A stretch of DNA of 64,000 nucleotides from Candidatus Odyssella thessalonicensis L13 (GTDB lineage: Bacteria > Pseudomonadota > Alphaproteobacteria > Paracaedibacterales > Paracaedibacteraceae): NCBI RefSeq assembly GCF_000190415.1, contig NZ_AEWF01000005.1, positions 62,001-126,000 on the forward strand, in the 5' to 3' direction. Under the pieces are notes generated by a model. The model had not been told where the DNA came from. It did not search any database and saw only the letters and a list, made by a program, of their open reading frames with translations. Both the position numbers and the translations under genes were made by a program. Below are positions 43,999 to 52,729 of this stretch, in pieces (the stretch's first letter is position 1; each line of letters opens with the position of its first letter).

Positions 43999-44604
43999 AT
44001 GAGTGTTGCTCGGCAGATAAAAGGAATCATTAGCCAACTTCCTCTAGGTTCAGTATTTTGTGCGAATGATTTTGCTGATCTAGGAACCTTAGGTAACATT
44101 GATGTCATATTTCACCGACTTTCCTCTCAAGGTTCTATCAGGAAAATTGGATATGGCCTTTATGATCGGCCGAGAAAAAGCCCTATATTAGGTGATCTAA
44201 AACCAAATATAGATCAGATAATCTCTGCGTATGCGCGGAAGATGGGGCAACTTTTTGTCCTTGACCCTTTGAATGCAGCTAATGTATTAGGAATTACGAC
44301 GCAAGTTCCTTCTAAACTTGTCTATTTAACAGATGGAAAGACCCACCATATTAATGTGTGCGGAATAGATATCTATTTTATTCATAAATCTCCCAAAGCA
44401 ATTGCTGGCGCAAGCAAACCTATCGGTATTATTCTGCAAGCCCTCCGCTATATAGGATCAACTAGAGACGATAAAACTCTCCAGAAAATTGCTGCCAGAT
44501 TGACTATACAAGATCTCAATGACTTGCAAGAGATTAAAAATAAAACTTTCAGAAATATTGGCCCCCAAATTGATCGGATTCAAGAAATTGCCACGCTTCA
44601 CTAG
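43999..44604 (+). CDS. AbiEi-like antitoxin (DUF6088 type)
   Basis: 201 residues after AAAGGAGA. N-terminal winged helix 'VFCANDFADLGTLGNIDVIFHRLSSQGSIRKIGYGLYDRP' region and a C-terminal domain with 'VYLTDGKTHHINVCGIDI' and 'IIQALRYIG'-like sequence place it in the AbiEi/DUF6088 family, the repressor-antitoxin of type IV toxin-antitoxin modules that also act in phage defence. Its 3' end overlaps or touches the nucleotidyltransferase gene. Looks complete. Confidence 0.82.
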   Translation: MSVARQIKGIISQLPLGSVFCANDFADLGTLGNIDVIFHRLSSQGSIRKIGYGLYDRPRKSPILGDLKPNIDQIISAYARKMGQLFVLDPLNAANVLGITTQVPSKLVYLTDGKTHHINVCGIDIYFIHKSPKAIAGASKPIGIILQALRYIGSTRDDKTLQKIAARLTIQDLNDLQEIKNKTFRNIGPQIDRIQEIATLH

Positions 44605-45616
44605 TTTGTCTATTGCAGAACAACAAGAAATAATACTGCGCACGGCAGAGCATAAAAAGATTTCTCCTCTTCTTATTGAGAAGGATTATTGGGTTTGTTG
44701 GGTCTTAAGAAGACTGTTCAGTATTAATATTGCTTCCTTCCTAACTTTTAAGGGAGGAACTTCTCTCTCCAAGTGTTTTGGAGTTATTAAACGATTTTCA
44801 GAAGATTGCGATATTACAATCGATAAATCTCTTTTCATAAAAAATCAGGAAGACACTACCTTATCCCGAAAGCAGTTCCAGAAGTTGCTAGATATCACGG
44901 ATGAAAAGGCTACAGTGTTTATACATCACGACATATTGCCTAGATTAAGCAAGGTCATTAGCGATAATCTACCTAGCCAGGCTCACTGGGCCCTAGAAAA
45001 AGAGGAATTGGAAGCAAAGAATTTGAGATTTTATTATCCATCAGCTCTGGTTCTTAAGGAGTATCCTTATGTGAAGAAATCAGTTCTTATTGAAATGGGT
45101 GTCCGTGGCGAGATTTATCCCTCTGAAGATATGGAAATTACAGCATACATTGAAGAGGTGTTCTCCAATATTTTAGAAAAAGAGGCCATTCTAATAAGAA
45201 CACTCTCCCCTATTAGGACGTTCTGGGAAAAGATCACATTATTGCATGCAGAAAATAATCGGCCCTCTGACAAGAAGCTGGGAGATAGAATTTCGAGGCA
45301 TTACTATGATGTTTATCAATTGCTCCAGACGGATATCCCAAAGAAAGCTTTATCAGATTTAGAGATCCTCTATGATGTAATTGATAACAAAGCAAAGTTT
45401 TTTCGCTCTTCTTGGGCTCACTACGAAACAGCTGTGCCGGGGACGCTTAATATTGTTCCCCATGAAGCACTGCTAGCTAAATTAAAAGTAGATTACCAAA
45501 AAATGAACCTGATGATTTTTGAAGGGATTCCAGATTTTCTGAAAATAATTGAGACAATTTCTCAATTTCAAGCTCAATTTAATACGTTTGCAACCAAAGA
45601 AGAATCCAACTTCTAG
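44588..45616 (+). CDS. AbiEii/AbiGii-type nucleotidyltransferase toxin
   Basis: 342 residues from TTG 44588; TTG 44606 or an ATG at 44519 (which would overlap the antitoxin by 86 bases) are alternatives, and no strong ribosome site decides. 'ISPLLIEKDYWVCWVLRRLF' is the family's KDYWVxxxL start; 'LTFKGGTSLSKCFGVIKRFSEDCDITI' holds the GGTSLSK nucleotide loop and the D-x-D metal pair of the polymerase-beta fold. 'RHYYDVYQLL' is the typical late motif. AbiEii-type toxins transfer nucleotides (e.g. to tRNA) and stop translation; the AbiEi partner precedes it. Confidence 0.85.
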   Translation: MPRFTSLSIAEQQEIILRTAEHKKISPLLIEKDYWVCWVLRRLFSINIASFLTFKGGTSLSKCFGVIKRFSEDCDITIDKSLFIKNQEDTTLSRKQFQKLLDITDEKATVFIHHDILPRLSKVISDNLPSQAHWALEKEELEAKNLRFYYPSALVLKEYPYVKKSVLIEMGVRGEIYPSEDMEITAYIEEVFSNILEKEAILIRTLSPIRTFWEKITLLHAENNRPSDKKLGDRISRHYYDVYQLLQTDIPKKALSDLEILYDVIDNKAKFFRSSWAHYETAVPGTLNIVPHEALLAKLKVDYQKMNLMIFEGIPDFLKIIETISQFQAQFNTFATKEESNF

Positions 45617-45754
45617 ACGGTAATCAAAAAATTTTAATATAATACTTAAGCTTTTACATAAATCCAAAGTTAATAATTAATTTTTTTAGATAATAAATTC
45701 ACCCTTATACCATAAAATAATGAGAAAATTTAGAAAATCAGTGAGGAGATTATT

Positions 45755-46103
45755 TTGCTTTACTATCTACAAACCGTAGGCTTTAGCAGAAAACTTTATA
45801 CTTTGTGCAAATCTGTTTCTATTGCTTCTTTGATCTTATTTCCTATCTCTAGCCATACGATGGAGGAAGGTGAAGGATTTAAGCTTGGTGAACGGGGAGG
45901 GCAATGTTCCTTAATCTTTTTACACACTGCACCTCAACATGTTGATTTCCTTAAAACAGCACTTTTATCTGCGCGAAAAGAAGTGACAATTATATCTCCT
46001 CAAATAAGTATTAAAGCAATACAGAGCCATCAAATCTCTCAAGCTATTCAAAGGGCTCAAACTAATGGAAAAAGGGTCATAATTTATACTGACGCAAAAT
46101 TGG
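45755..46103 (+). pseudogene. Secreted PLD-like protein, truncated by a Tn3-type transposon
   Basis: About 115 residues remain: a signal-like segment ('SVSIASLILFPISSHTM'), then 'QVDFLKTALLSARKEVTIIS' -type sequence and 'IQRAQTNGKRVIIYTDAKL', matching the first half of a phospholipase D-like fold before its HKD motif (compare 12320-13618). The frame runs into the transposon end GGGTCC at 46104 and stops. No F-box is visible in the surviving part. Confidence 0.6.
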
Positions 46104-47677
46104 GTCCATAATTATTAAGAGGCTTTGCCGTGATTTTATGCCCCCCGTTTTTAGATAGATTCATGCGGCCATTTTCGGGGGGTAAAATTCCTACAGAATC
46201 TTTACGTTTTTCTTCAGAGAAATCGTATTCACCAAGCATGTTGATATGCGCCCATGTCATAATAGAATGGCTGTAAATAATATTGAGTAATTGCTCTTTT
46301 TCCTCCTCGTCGATCATTCTTTCCAGCTTATGGGTAAGATAGAGGTAATTCCAACAGATAATACAATTTCTGATCAGACGATTGCATGCTTCAGCAACTT
46401 CCTGCTCTTCTTTCTCGGCCTGCGTAAATTCGCGTGGGCTGCCAATGGCTACGGCACGGGTGAAACGATTGGATAACTCTACCTTGTTTAGCTGTTTCTC
46501 AATTGCCTTCCGTAATTCTATTTCATCCAGATAACGGAGGATGAATAAGGATTTTATAATCTGACCAAAAGCTTTGATTGTCTGGTACAGAGTCTGTGGC
46601 TTGGAATAGGAATTAAGTCGCCTGAATATATCAGATGCGCTATTTTCCTTTAGTTTGATGGTGGTGACTAAACGCAAGAAATCATCCCAGTTCTGGTGAA
46701 GCAGTTTCTCATTAACGTAATGGTCTGGCACAATTGTCCAATCTTTTCGCTCCTCTTTGCTGTGATGTTTAAATATATAGAGCTGCTTATTCTGCAATCC
46801 TTTCAGCCGTGGAGCAAAGGAAAACCCAAGCATATGAGTCATGCCGAAAATAGCTTCACTATAACCATGTGTATCCGTAGAGTGGATATCACTTTTGACA
46901 ACATCACACTACCGGCATAATAGCGAACCCCCGCGTGCCCTAATTGAAGTATGTTTAATGCATCAGACAATTTTCTGTACAGTTCTTCAATGACATGAAA
47001 ATCTGCTATGCATTCCCGAACTTTGGCGGGTTTTGTAGATTGGGATAGTCTTTTCAATAATGTTAGTCGGTAGCTTTGTTCTCCGTAATCTCGCGTAAAC
47101 AAAGAATCCAAAAGTACCGATGTTTCAGGAGCTAGCTTATTACTCATTCGCGACATCAGAGCCTGTTTATGGAATTGTAGCGATTGACGTATCAATTCAC
47201 ATATCGTCCCTGATTCCGGAAGTGTGATGCGCTTTTGGATCAGGATGTCGCTGCATCTATCAAAGATTAATTTGGGTTTCAAATAGTGCGATGACATCGC
47301 GTCGATCTCATGCTTAATCATGGCTTTGGAAGTTTTATTAAATGATTGAAACCCATAGTGTTCAACTATGATTTGCTGATGCCTTATCCTACTTACCTTT
47401 TTATAAGCATATGTGATAAACTTACAAACAGAACAGTTAAGTATATTTGCTACGACGGCAATATCCCTCTCGTAAAAATCTTGTGGTAAGAAGAATCATC
47501 TCGCTGCTCTGAAATATCCGCACAACAATAAGAAACCTATCTGATTGGTTGGATTTCGTAGCTACGCGCTAAATCCAATAATTTCTTTGGAAAATCAAAA
47601 AACTGTTTTCGCTGTATGTGATCAAATAATGGGGGTTTATTAAAATTCTCCTGTTCCTGTGTGGTCAATATTTGCAT
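46104..47677 (-). pseudogene. Tn3-family transposase, broken into several frames
   Basis: Start 'MQILTTQEQENFNKPPLFDH' at 47677, followed by stops and shifts (47322-47550), an open piece 46839-47321 ('MIKHEIDAMSSHYLKPKLIF', 'YAGSVMLSKVISTLRIH') and another 46084-46842 ('HMLGFSFAPRLKGLQNKQLY', 'RAVAIGSPREFTQAEKEEQE', 'CIICWNYLYLTHKLER', 'AHINMLGEYDFSEEKRKDS'). These are the domains of a TnpA of the Tn3 subgroup with the 'MLGEYDF' C-terminus. Roughly two-thirds of a normal TnpA remains. Divergent from the resolvase at 47837 across a res-like region. Confidence 0.88.
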
Positions 47678-47718
47678 TCTTGGCCTAAACTATATCCCCT
47701 AATGAGAAGGATTATAGG

Positions 47719-47808
47719 TGTTCAAAATCGAACGGTTTTGGACATATCTTGCTTGCCTGTCCAAAAATTACATTGACGCACATTAGTACATATGAAACAT
47801 TTAGGACA
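47719..47808. promoter_or_regulatory. res-like site between Tn3 transposase and resolvase genes
   Basis: Two inverted-repeat units: 'TGTTCAAAA...TTTTGGACA' (47719-47744, 26 bases) and TGTCC...GGACA (47758-47808). Position between divergent tnpA and tnpR and the TGT(T/C)C...GGACA ends are as in Tn3-family resolution sites, where resolvase also represses both promoters. Confidence 0.6.
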
Positions 47809-47836
47809 TCCTTTTTAATACGCTTTATACCACATT

Positions 47837-48421
47837 ATGCCCCGTACTTTTGCTTATGCTCGTGTTTCCACCATGGAACAAAATCCTAACAACCAGATAA
47901 AAGAAATTCAAGAAGCTGGGTTTGTTATTGAGCCACACCGAATAATTACTGAAACTATATCCGGATCCATGCACATTTCACGGCGTAAAGGGTTTAGGCG
48001 TTTGTTAGATAAAATGGAAAAGAGAGATATCTTAGTAGTCACTAAGCTCGATCGACTGGGACGAGATGCTATTGATGTAAGTACCACTGTTGCTAAGCTT
48101 GAAAAAGTAGGAATCAAAGTTCACTGTCTAGCACTTGGAGGGGTGGATCTAACCAGTTCAGCAGGAAAAATGACTATGGGAGTAATTAATGCGGTTGCTC
48201 AATTCGAGCGAGATCTGTTAATTGAACGCACACAAGCCGGCCTTGCTAGAGCCAAATCAAAGGGCAAAACTCTCGGTCGCCCCAGAATTCTCTCAGAATT
48301 ACAAGCAAAGCAAACTATACAGCAATTACAAGAAGGCAGAACTATTGCAGCTATTGCAAGAAACTTTAACACAAGTCGACAAACTATCATGCGTATCAGA
48401 GATACTATCAACCCTATGTAG
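47837..48421 (+). CDS. tnpR: Tn3-family resolvase (intact)
   Basis: 194 residues. 'TFAYARVSTMEQNPNNQIKE' (catalytic Ser), 'ILVVTKLDRLGRDAIDVS' (Arg residues), 'GVDLTSSAGKMTMGVINAVAQFERDLLIERT' (E-helix), 'GRTIAAIARNFNTSRQTIMRI' (helix-turn-helix). Resolves cointegrates at the res-like site just upstream. Complete although the divergent transposase is dead. Followed directly by a fragment of another gene (48432-48557), so the transposon's right side has been rearranged. Confidence 0.9.
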   Translation: MPRTFAYARVSTMEQNPNNQIKEIQEAGFVIEPHRIITETISGSMHISRRKGFRRLLDKMEKRDILVVTKLDRLGRDAIDVSTTVAKLEKVGIKVHCLALGGVDLTSSAGKMTMGVINAVAQFERDLLIERTQAGLARAKSKGKTLGRPRILSELQAKQTIQQLQEGRTIAAIARNFNTSRQTIMRIRDTINPM

Positions 48422-48431
48422 TCTCAAAAAT

Positions 48432-48557
48432 AAAAGATTGTCTTGGGGAAGAATCAGCCTCGTACAAGCCTCTGAAACACGACAAGAATATATTCGGTGC
48501 CTAAGGGAAGCTGATCAGGGTAATTATGCGGATCTTCTAAGATTTGCAGTAAGCTAA
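48432..48557 (+). pseudogene. C-terminal remnant of a Fic-type 'mobile mystery protein B'
   Basis: 'RLSWGRISLVQASETRQEYI' and 'RCLREADQGNYADLLRFAVS' then stop. The pattern ...WG...(x)R..YI.AL..AD.GDy.pLl.FA.S is the usual end of Fic-domain mobile mystery B proteins. The Fic motif itself (HPFxxGNGR) is absent; the rest of the gene was lost at the junction with tnpR. Confidence 0.6.
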
Positions 48558-49240
48558 GGGGTAGCCTCTTTAATATCTTTGGCAGCTTGATCGGAACTTT
48601 CATCGGCAAGCTTTTTCAAATTATATTCTGCCCAAATAGCTCCATTCTTTGCTGCTTGCCTTAACCATTCCATCCCTTCATTAAGAGTTTCTGGTCCTTT
48701 CCTTATCAGATATAACCCAAGTCTATTTTGCGCTTCTGCATGGCCTTTACTACTCGCCTCTCTTAACAGGCGAAGTCCTTCAGCTTCATCTTTAGCCACT
48801 CCTACCTTTTCTCCCATTAGCAGCAGGTTAGCATAACGATACGAGGCCTCAAGGTCACCCGCTTCTGTAGCCAGTTTGAATAAACAAGCCGCCTGAGATA
48901 CACTGGGTCTTACTCCTCGGCCGATCATGTAACATTGAGCAAGATTGAATTGAGCATTACTACTTCCATTAATTGCAGCCAGAGTATACCAATAAATAGC
49001 TTGCTCTAAATTACAAGCTACTATACATCCTTCGTCATAGTAGTATCCCAGATTAAACTGGGCATCCGCATTATGAGAACGAGTGGCCAACTCATAGTTA
49101 TGTAAGAAAGATTTCCTGTCTTCTTGATCTTGACTAACCCACTTAATGTTTAAGGGAGGCGGAAGAGGAGAAGGAATTTCACTGGAAAATACTGGGACCA
49201 GCATATAACCCATAATTAAATAGTTTTTTAATAGATTCAT
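48554..49240 (-). CDS. Secreted Sel1-repeat protein
   Basis: 228 residues with a short hydrophobic start ('YLIMGYMLVPVFSSE') likely to be a signal peptide, then about five Sel1 repeats: 'SHNADAQFNLGYYYDEG', 'NGSSNAQFNLAQCYMIGRGV', 'AGDLEASYRYANLLLMGEKV', 'KGHAEAQNRLGLYLIRKG', 'NGAIWAEYNLKKLA'. Helical repeat scaffold for protein contacts, common among exported proteins of intracellular bacteria. Monocistronic; its 3' end overlaps the Fic remnant by 4 bases, on the opposite strand. Confidence 0.85.
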   Translation of the reverse strand: MNLLKNYLIMGYMLVPVFSSEIPSPLPPPLNIKWVSQDQEDRKSFLHNYELATRSHNADAQFNLGYYYDEGCIVACNLEQAIYWYTLAAINGSSNAQFNLAQCYMIGRGVRPSVSQAACLFKLATEAGDLEASYRYANLLLMGEKVGVAKDEAEGLRLLREASSKGHAEAQNRLGLYLIRKGPETLNEGMEWLRQAAKNGAIWAEYNLKKLADESSDQAAKDIKEATP

Positions 49241-49852
49241 AAGCTTTACCTATATAATGTTCACAAGAAATTAAAAAAGGCTCAGAGAGTCCATATTATA
49301 TCTTCAATACATTACATTATAATCCATTGTATAGCAAAAATTAGTAACTAGGAAATAAGAGTTTTGGATTAGAATCATCTGTTATAGTAAAATTTTAAAG
49401 CGACAACTAAGATGCTTTCTCGCTTATTTAACATAAGCTTTACTATAAATTTTTTAATATAAGCTTCTCCTAGCGCTGCTCTCCGCTTGAATTACCCATA
49501 AAATACTTCGTATATAAGGGTAATTTCGTGTTAAAACTTCTTACCGACTTGAAGGAACGTTTTATAGGATCGTTGGCTATGGTTAAATTCGCCTGCACAC
49601 CCAGCTGTTATATACAACCTGTAGAGGCTGCAAAACTTCCAATATCAAGTATCTTCTGGGTTGCAGACCGCTCTCTCAACTCTTCTTAGGCTGCTGGCTT
49701 TAGCTCCATCCTTAGGCTTTTTTAAAAATGACGGGTAGGGAGGCCTGCGACATTAATAAAATTTATTTTTATCGTTTATATAAGTATAATTTATTATTAA
49801 TGTATTGTTGTTCTGGTATATTTTAAACCGAATTTCAAAAAGGAGATCTGTA
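49241..49852. other. Intergenic, one doubtful short frame
   Basis: About 600 AT-rich bases. A plus-strand frame 49528-49689 (GTG start after AAGGG, 53 codons, 'MLKLLTDLKERFIGSLAMVK...') is the only candidate; no family or conservation evidence, so it is noted and not called as a gene. Confidence 0.3.
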
Positions 49853-50143
49853 ATGGATTATAAAATATATACATTCAAGACATCAATAATGACAATCTTA
49901 GCCCTCGGAACAGTGTTAGCAACCGAAGAGGACAAAAAGGAATCAGAATCGAGGGGCAATACCAATACACAGACATCCGTATCATACCCACGTGTACAAC
50001 CTCGGGTCGAACCTCTCAAAGAATTAACCCCCGCTCAAAAAGAGGGCCTCCCCCCCGAGGGTCACCCTGATCGCAGAGAATTAGAGGAGATATCGAAACG
50101 TGATATACCTTACTTTAAGGCTCTTGAAGATATGGGAGAATAA
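49853..50143 (+). CDS. Small secreted hypothetical protein
   Basis: 96 residues from ATG 49853, preceded by AAGGAGATCTGTA; a longer frame from 49805 lacks a ribosome site. Signal peptide 'TFKTSIMTILALGTVLATEE', then a short, proline- and charge-rich, probably disordered chain ('VSYPRVQPRVEPLKELTP', 'KEGLPPEGHPDRRELEE'). No known domain. Could be an exported small effector or lipoprotein-like peptide (no Cys at the cleavage site). The next 250 bases contain IS6-like end 'CCTGTTGCAAAAAAC' but no gene. Confidence 0.55.
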   Translation: MDYKIYTFKTSIMTILALGTVLATEEDKKESESRGNTNTQTSVSYPRVQPRVEPLKELTPAQKEGLPPEGHPDRRELEEISKRDIPYFKALEDMGE

Positions 50144-50393
50144 AATCCACAAAGAAAATAATATCTGTAGACTTTAATCCCCCGGGCTCCCAAGTCTGGG
50201 CCAGTGATATCTGGTCCCAACCCGAGATAGTTGCGGGGGACCTGTTGCAAAAAACTGAATTTTCTTCAAGCTAAGTTAAATTTGGAGAGAATTCGAGACT
50301 ATCCGAAACGCGGCGGTATTGAGAAAAACCAAGGTTTTTCAAGGTAATATTTTTTCTCTAAATTTAAGAGATATGGTCACATGATGTTGCTCA

Positions 50394-50621
50394 TCATTTA
50401 ACATAATTAAAGATATCCGTCTTGCCGGCCTTGAGGTCAGCCTCAACTTCTTTCAAACGCTTGCCACCAATTTGGGCAGCGCCAAAGTGAGCCGCGGTAT
50501 CGGTGACCAGATTGATGCCGGCTTCTTTCAACTGCTCACGCCAGTTGCCATAGACAATGCCACTGGCCACAGTGTTGGCCATGCCCGTATTCAAGCTTTC
50601 ACAGAAGGCCTCTTACACGGG
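50394..50621 (-). pseudogene. DUF637/haemagglutinin-type fragment
   Basis: 'GMANTVASGIVYGNWREQLK' and 'AGINLVTDTAAHFGAAQIGG' are clearly homologous to 'SSMVGQGIVYGDWRQAAKEA...' in 34689-35459. Only ~75 codons, with stops at both ends; GC-rich for the neighbourhood. A scrap of a second two-partner-secretion protein of the same kind. Confidence 0.75.
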
Positions 50622-50816
50622 TCGTGTTGCAGAACCCCCAAAAATGCACAATCTGAGTTTGAACATTCCACGTAACCCCTTGCTATAATTGAGGTGTGGA
50701 TGAATCTTATCACTCAAAAATAGAAATGAAGATCCTACCAGGTAAGGCATAATTAGCATGCACTATAGCATTAACAAGAACCTCTCGCAGCGGAACTTTA
50801 CTGACATGAATCCCAA

Positions 50817-51020
50817 CTACTACCAGCTGAGGCTGGTAGGTTGAAAATCTAGGCTGGAAGCCGGTATCAGTCTAAAGACAAGTTATCTTCATTATTGTTT
50901 TTAAAAGCTTTGAAATGCTGGTTGATATAATTGTTAATGATATCATTAGTAACATTTCCGCATTTGGTGATCCAGATGATATGATAATGGTAGAGCGTAT
51001 GAGGACCCTTGGCGTAACTC
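50817..51020 (-). mobile_element. IS200/IS605-like remnant
   Basis: Minus strand encodes 'YAKGPHTLYHYHIIWITKCG', matching the N-terminus of the Y1 transposase (the HUH pair HxH appears as 'YHYH'), joined to a few tail residues. Next to it a perfect hairpin CTACCAGC-TGAG-GCTGGTAG (50820-50839) is like the foldback ends of such elements. The 500 bases 50622-51163 hold nothing else recognisable. Confidence 0.55.
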
Positions 51021-51163
51021 GAGATCATTCAAAAGTTGGGGGTCATGCCGCTAAGGTTAAATGATCAAAGTTGGAGACCATCCAAACTTTGAGTTGTACG
51101 ATTTACTGAAGCAGTGTTATATATTTATATATAATAATATTAAACAAATATTGGAGTAAAATC

Positions 51164-51685
51164 ATGAGTTTTAAATATATTATTATTGGTTGTTTATTAT
51201 TTTTTTCCTCTGTATCAACTAGTAGTGAAATAGAAAATAATGAACTGAATTTAATTAAAGCAAGCAACCTTACAAAAGAAATAGAAGAAGATATCGCTGA
51301 TTATATTAATGATATTGCCCCTACTAGAGAAGTGGAATACCATAGCCCAGTGGAAAAATGGAATCATTTTGAAGGATGGATTGGTAGTCAAGATGGATTA
51401 GCAGTTGTTATCGTAGTTCCTATCAGAATTAATCTTTGGCCACTTTGTTCAGTTCTTGAACAATATGTAAAATATTTTAATCTCAAACATAAAAATATTA
51501 TAAGATTTAGGGGGAGTGGTTTTGTTGATGCTTATTTACTCCCCGAATCTCAAGAAAAGGCTTTAGTGTATTCACGAACAAACAATTGCGATGAGCCTTA
51601 TGAATCTATCCTTTTTAAGAATGAAAGAGTTTTACAATCATTTTTAGAGGATGTGTTGAAGTTTAGAGACCAACGTAATAAATAA
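51164..51685 (+). CDS. Secreted hypothetical protein
   Basis: 173 residues with a signal peptide ('YIIIGCLLFFSSVSTSSE'). Mature part mixed alpha/beta by eye with 'KWNHFEGWIGSQDGLAVVIV' and 'FRGSGFVDAYLLPESQEKAL'; no known motif. AT-rich codon use like its surroundings; ribosome site 'TTGGAG' 9 bases before the ATG. Stands alone between IS fragments, with an IS6 remnant beginning 85 bases downstream. Confidence 0.55.
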   Translation: MSFKYIIIGCLLFFSSVSTSSEIENNELNLIKASNLTKEIEEDIADYINDIAPTREVEYHSPVEKWNHFEGWIGSQDGLAVVIVVPIRINLWPLCSVLEQYVKYFNLKHKNIIRFRGSGFVDAYLLPESQEKALVYSRTNNCDEPYESILFKNERVLQSFLEDVLKFRDQRNK

Positions 51686-51769
51686 GATTATTCAAATCTT
51701 ATATAACCAAGTGGCTTTGTGGCTTAAATAAGTTTTTAAAGTAAAGGTGGCCTTTAGAACGGCTTTTTT

Positions 51770-52195
51770 GGTTCCGTTGCAACTTCGGAATGAGGTGATT
51801 TAAGATTTCAATCGGCCATGAATTGGGCAGAATTTAGGTGTAAACATTAAAAAGCCGATTGAAAAGCTAAACCTGATCTTGAAAGCTTTTTGTTAGATAA
51901 ATTGTTTGCTCTTTGAGCATCATGACCATAGCTTCAACTCCCTTGAGCGTTCGGTTAGCCGTCTTAAACGATTGAAAGCCTCATGAGTCGAGTACGGCAT
52001 TTGATACGCCGATGGTCTTGTTCAAGGATGTTGTTGAGGTATTTAACTTGCCTATGCTTGACGCCTTCGTCCAGACACCCTTCTCTTTTTAATTCTTCGA
52101 TAGTTGTATGATAAGAAGAATGCTTATCTGTGGTAATAGAGGACGGCCTATGCTCACTTTGCTTCAACAACTTCTCTAAAATTTGCAACGGAAAC
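51770..52195 (-). mobile_element. IS6-family element (type B), internally deleted
   Basis: Ends 'GGTTCCGTTGCAACTTC' and inverted 'TTTGCAACGGAAAC'. Contains only the C-terminal part of a transposase. 426 bases against ~700-800 for complete relatives. Confidence 0.75.
51964..52195 (-). pseudogene. IS6-family transposase, C-terminal part
   Basis: 'SSITTDKHSSYHTTIEELKR' holds the second catalytic Asp, 'KYLNNILEQDHRRIKCRTR' the final Glu of the DDE triad. The N-terminal half is deleted and the last residues are frameshifted at ~51985 (continuing 'GFQSFKTANRTLKGVE' in another frame). An open frame extends outside the IS to 52281 by chance. The 450 bases beyond it (52282-52729) hold no gene that I recognise. 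Confidence 0.85.
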
Positions 52196-52729
52196 TGTCC
52201 ATTTCTTATTCCTCTAATCTCTACAACAACTTCACCGAAACTCTTTTCTTCTGTTTCCCCCTCATTTTTAATTCCTCCCATTGAATTATCAGGATTTAAA
52301 AACTAAGGAGGGGAAAGAATATCGTGATTTCATATTAGCCTTTATAAAACTATTCTCTATTTAACATAAGATTTATTATGTATTTTTAGCTTCGAGATGT
52401 ACGATAAGACTAGTACAACGATTGTGAAAATGAACATGATAGCTGTAATTAGATAATCTATTTAACTCTTTTGGGCAATGGGTCATATTTTTCTTAATAG
52501 CGGATTCTCAGTAGCTTAAAGCAGAGCTTAAACGTAATTCAAGTGTAGCAGTATTATTCTCCGTAAGTAGTAATGAGAGCGCAAATAATTCTGAAAATGC
52601 AAGATTTGAATAGAGAGGCAGGCCCCTTGAAGTATGCCTTTAGAAGGCTCGCATATCACATTTATTTTACCAAAAATTCTAGCTCTGTTAATTAATGTTT
52701 TTATGACCCTTGTAAGGGCAGCGTTATTT

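Noticed and set aside
48550-48590. Partial match of 'GCCTCTTTAATATC' to the Tn3 end at 46104 as the transposon's other terminus
   Set aside because: The match is short, contains gaps and lies inside the coding sequence of an intact Sel1 gene, so it is probably coincidence.
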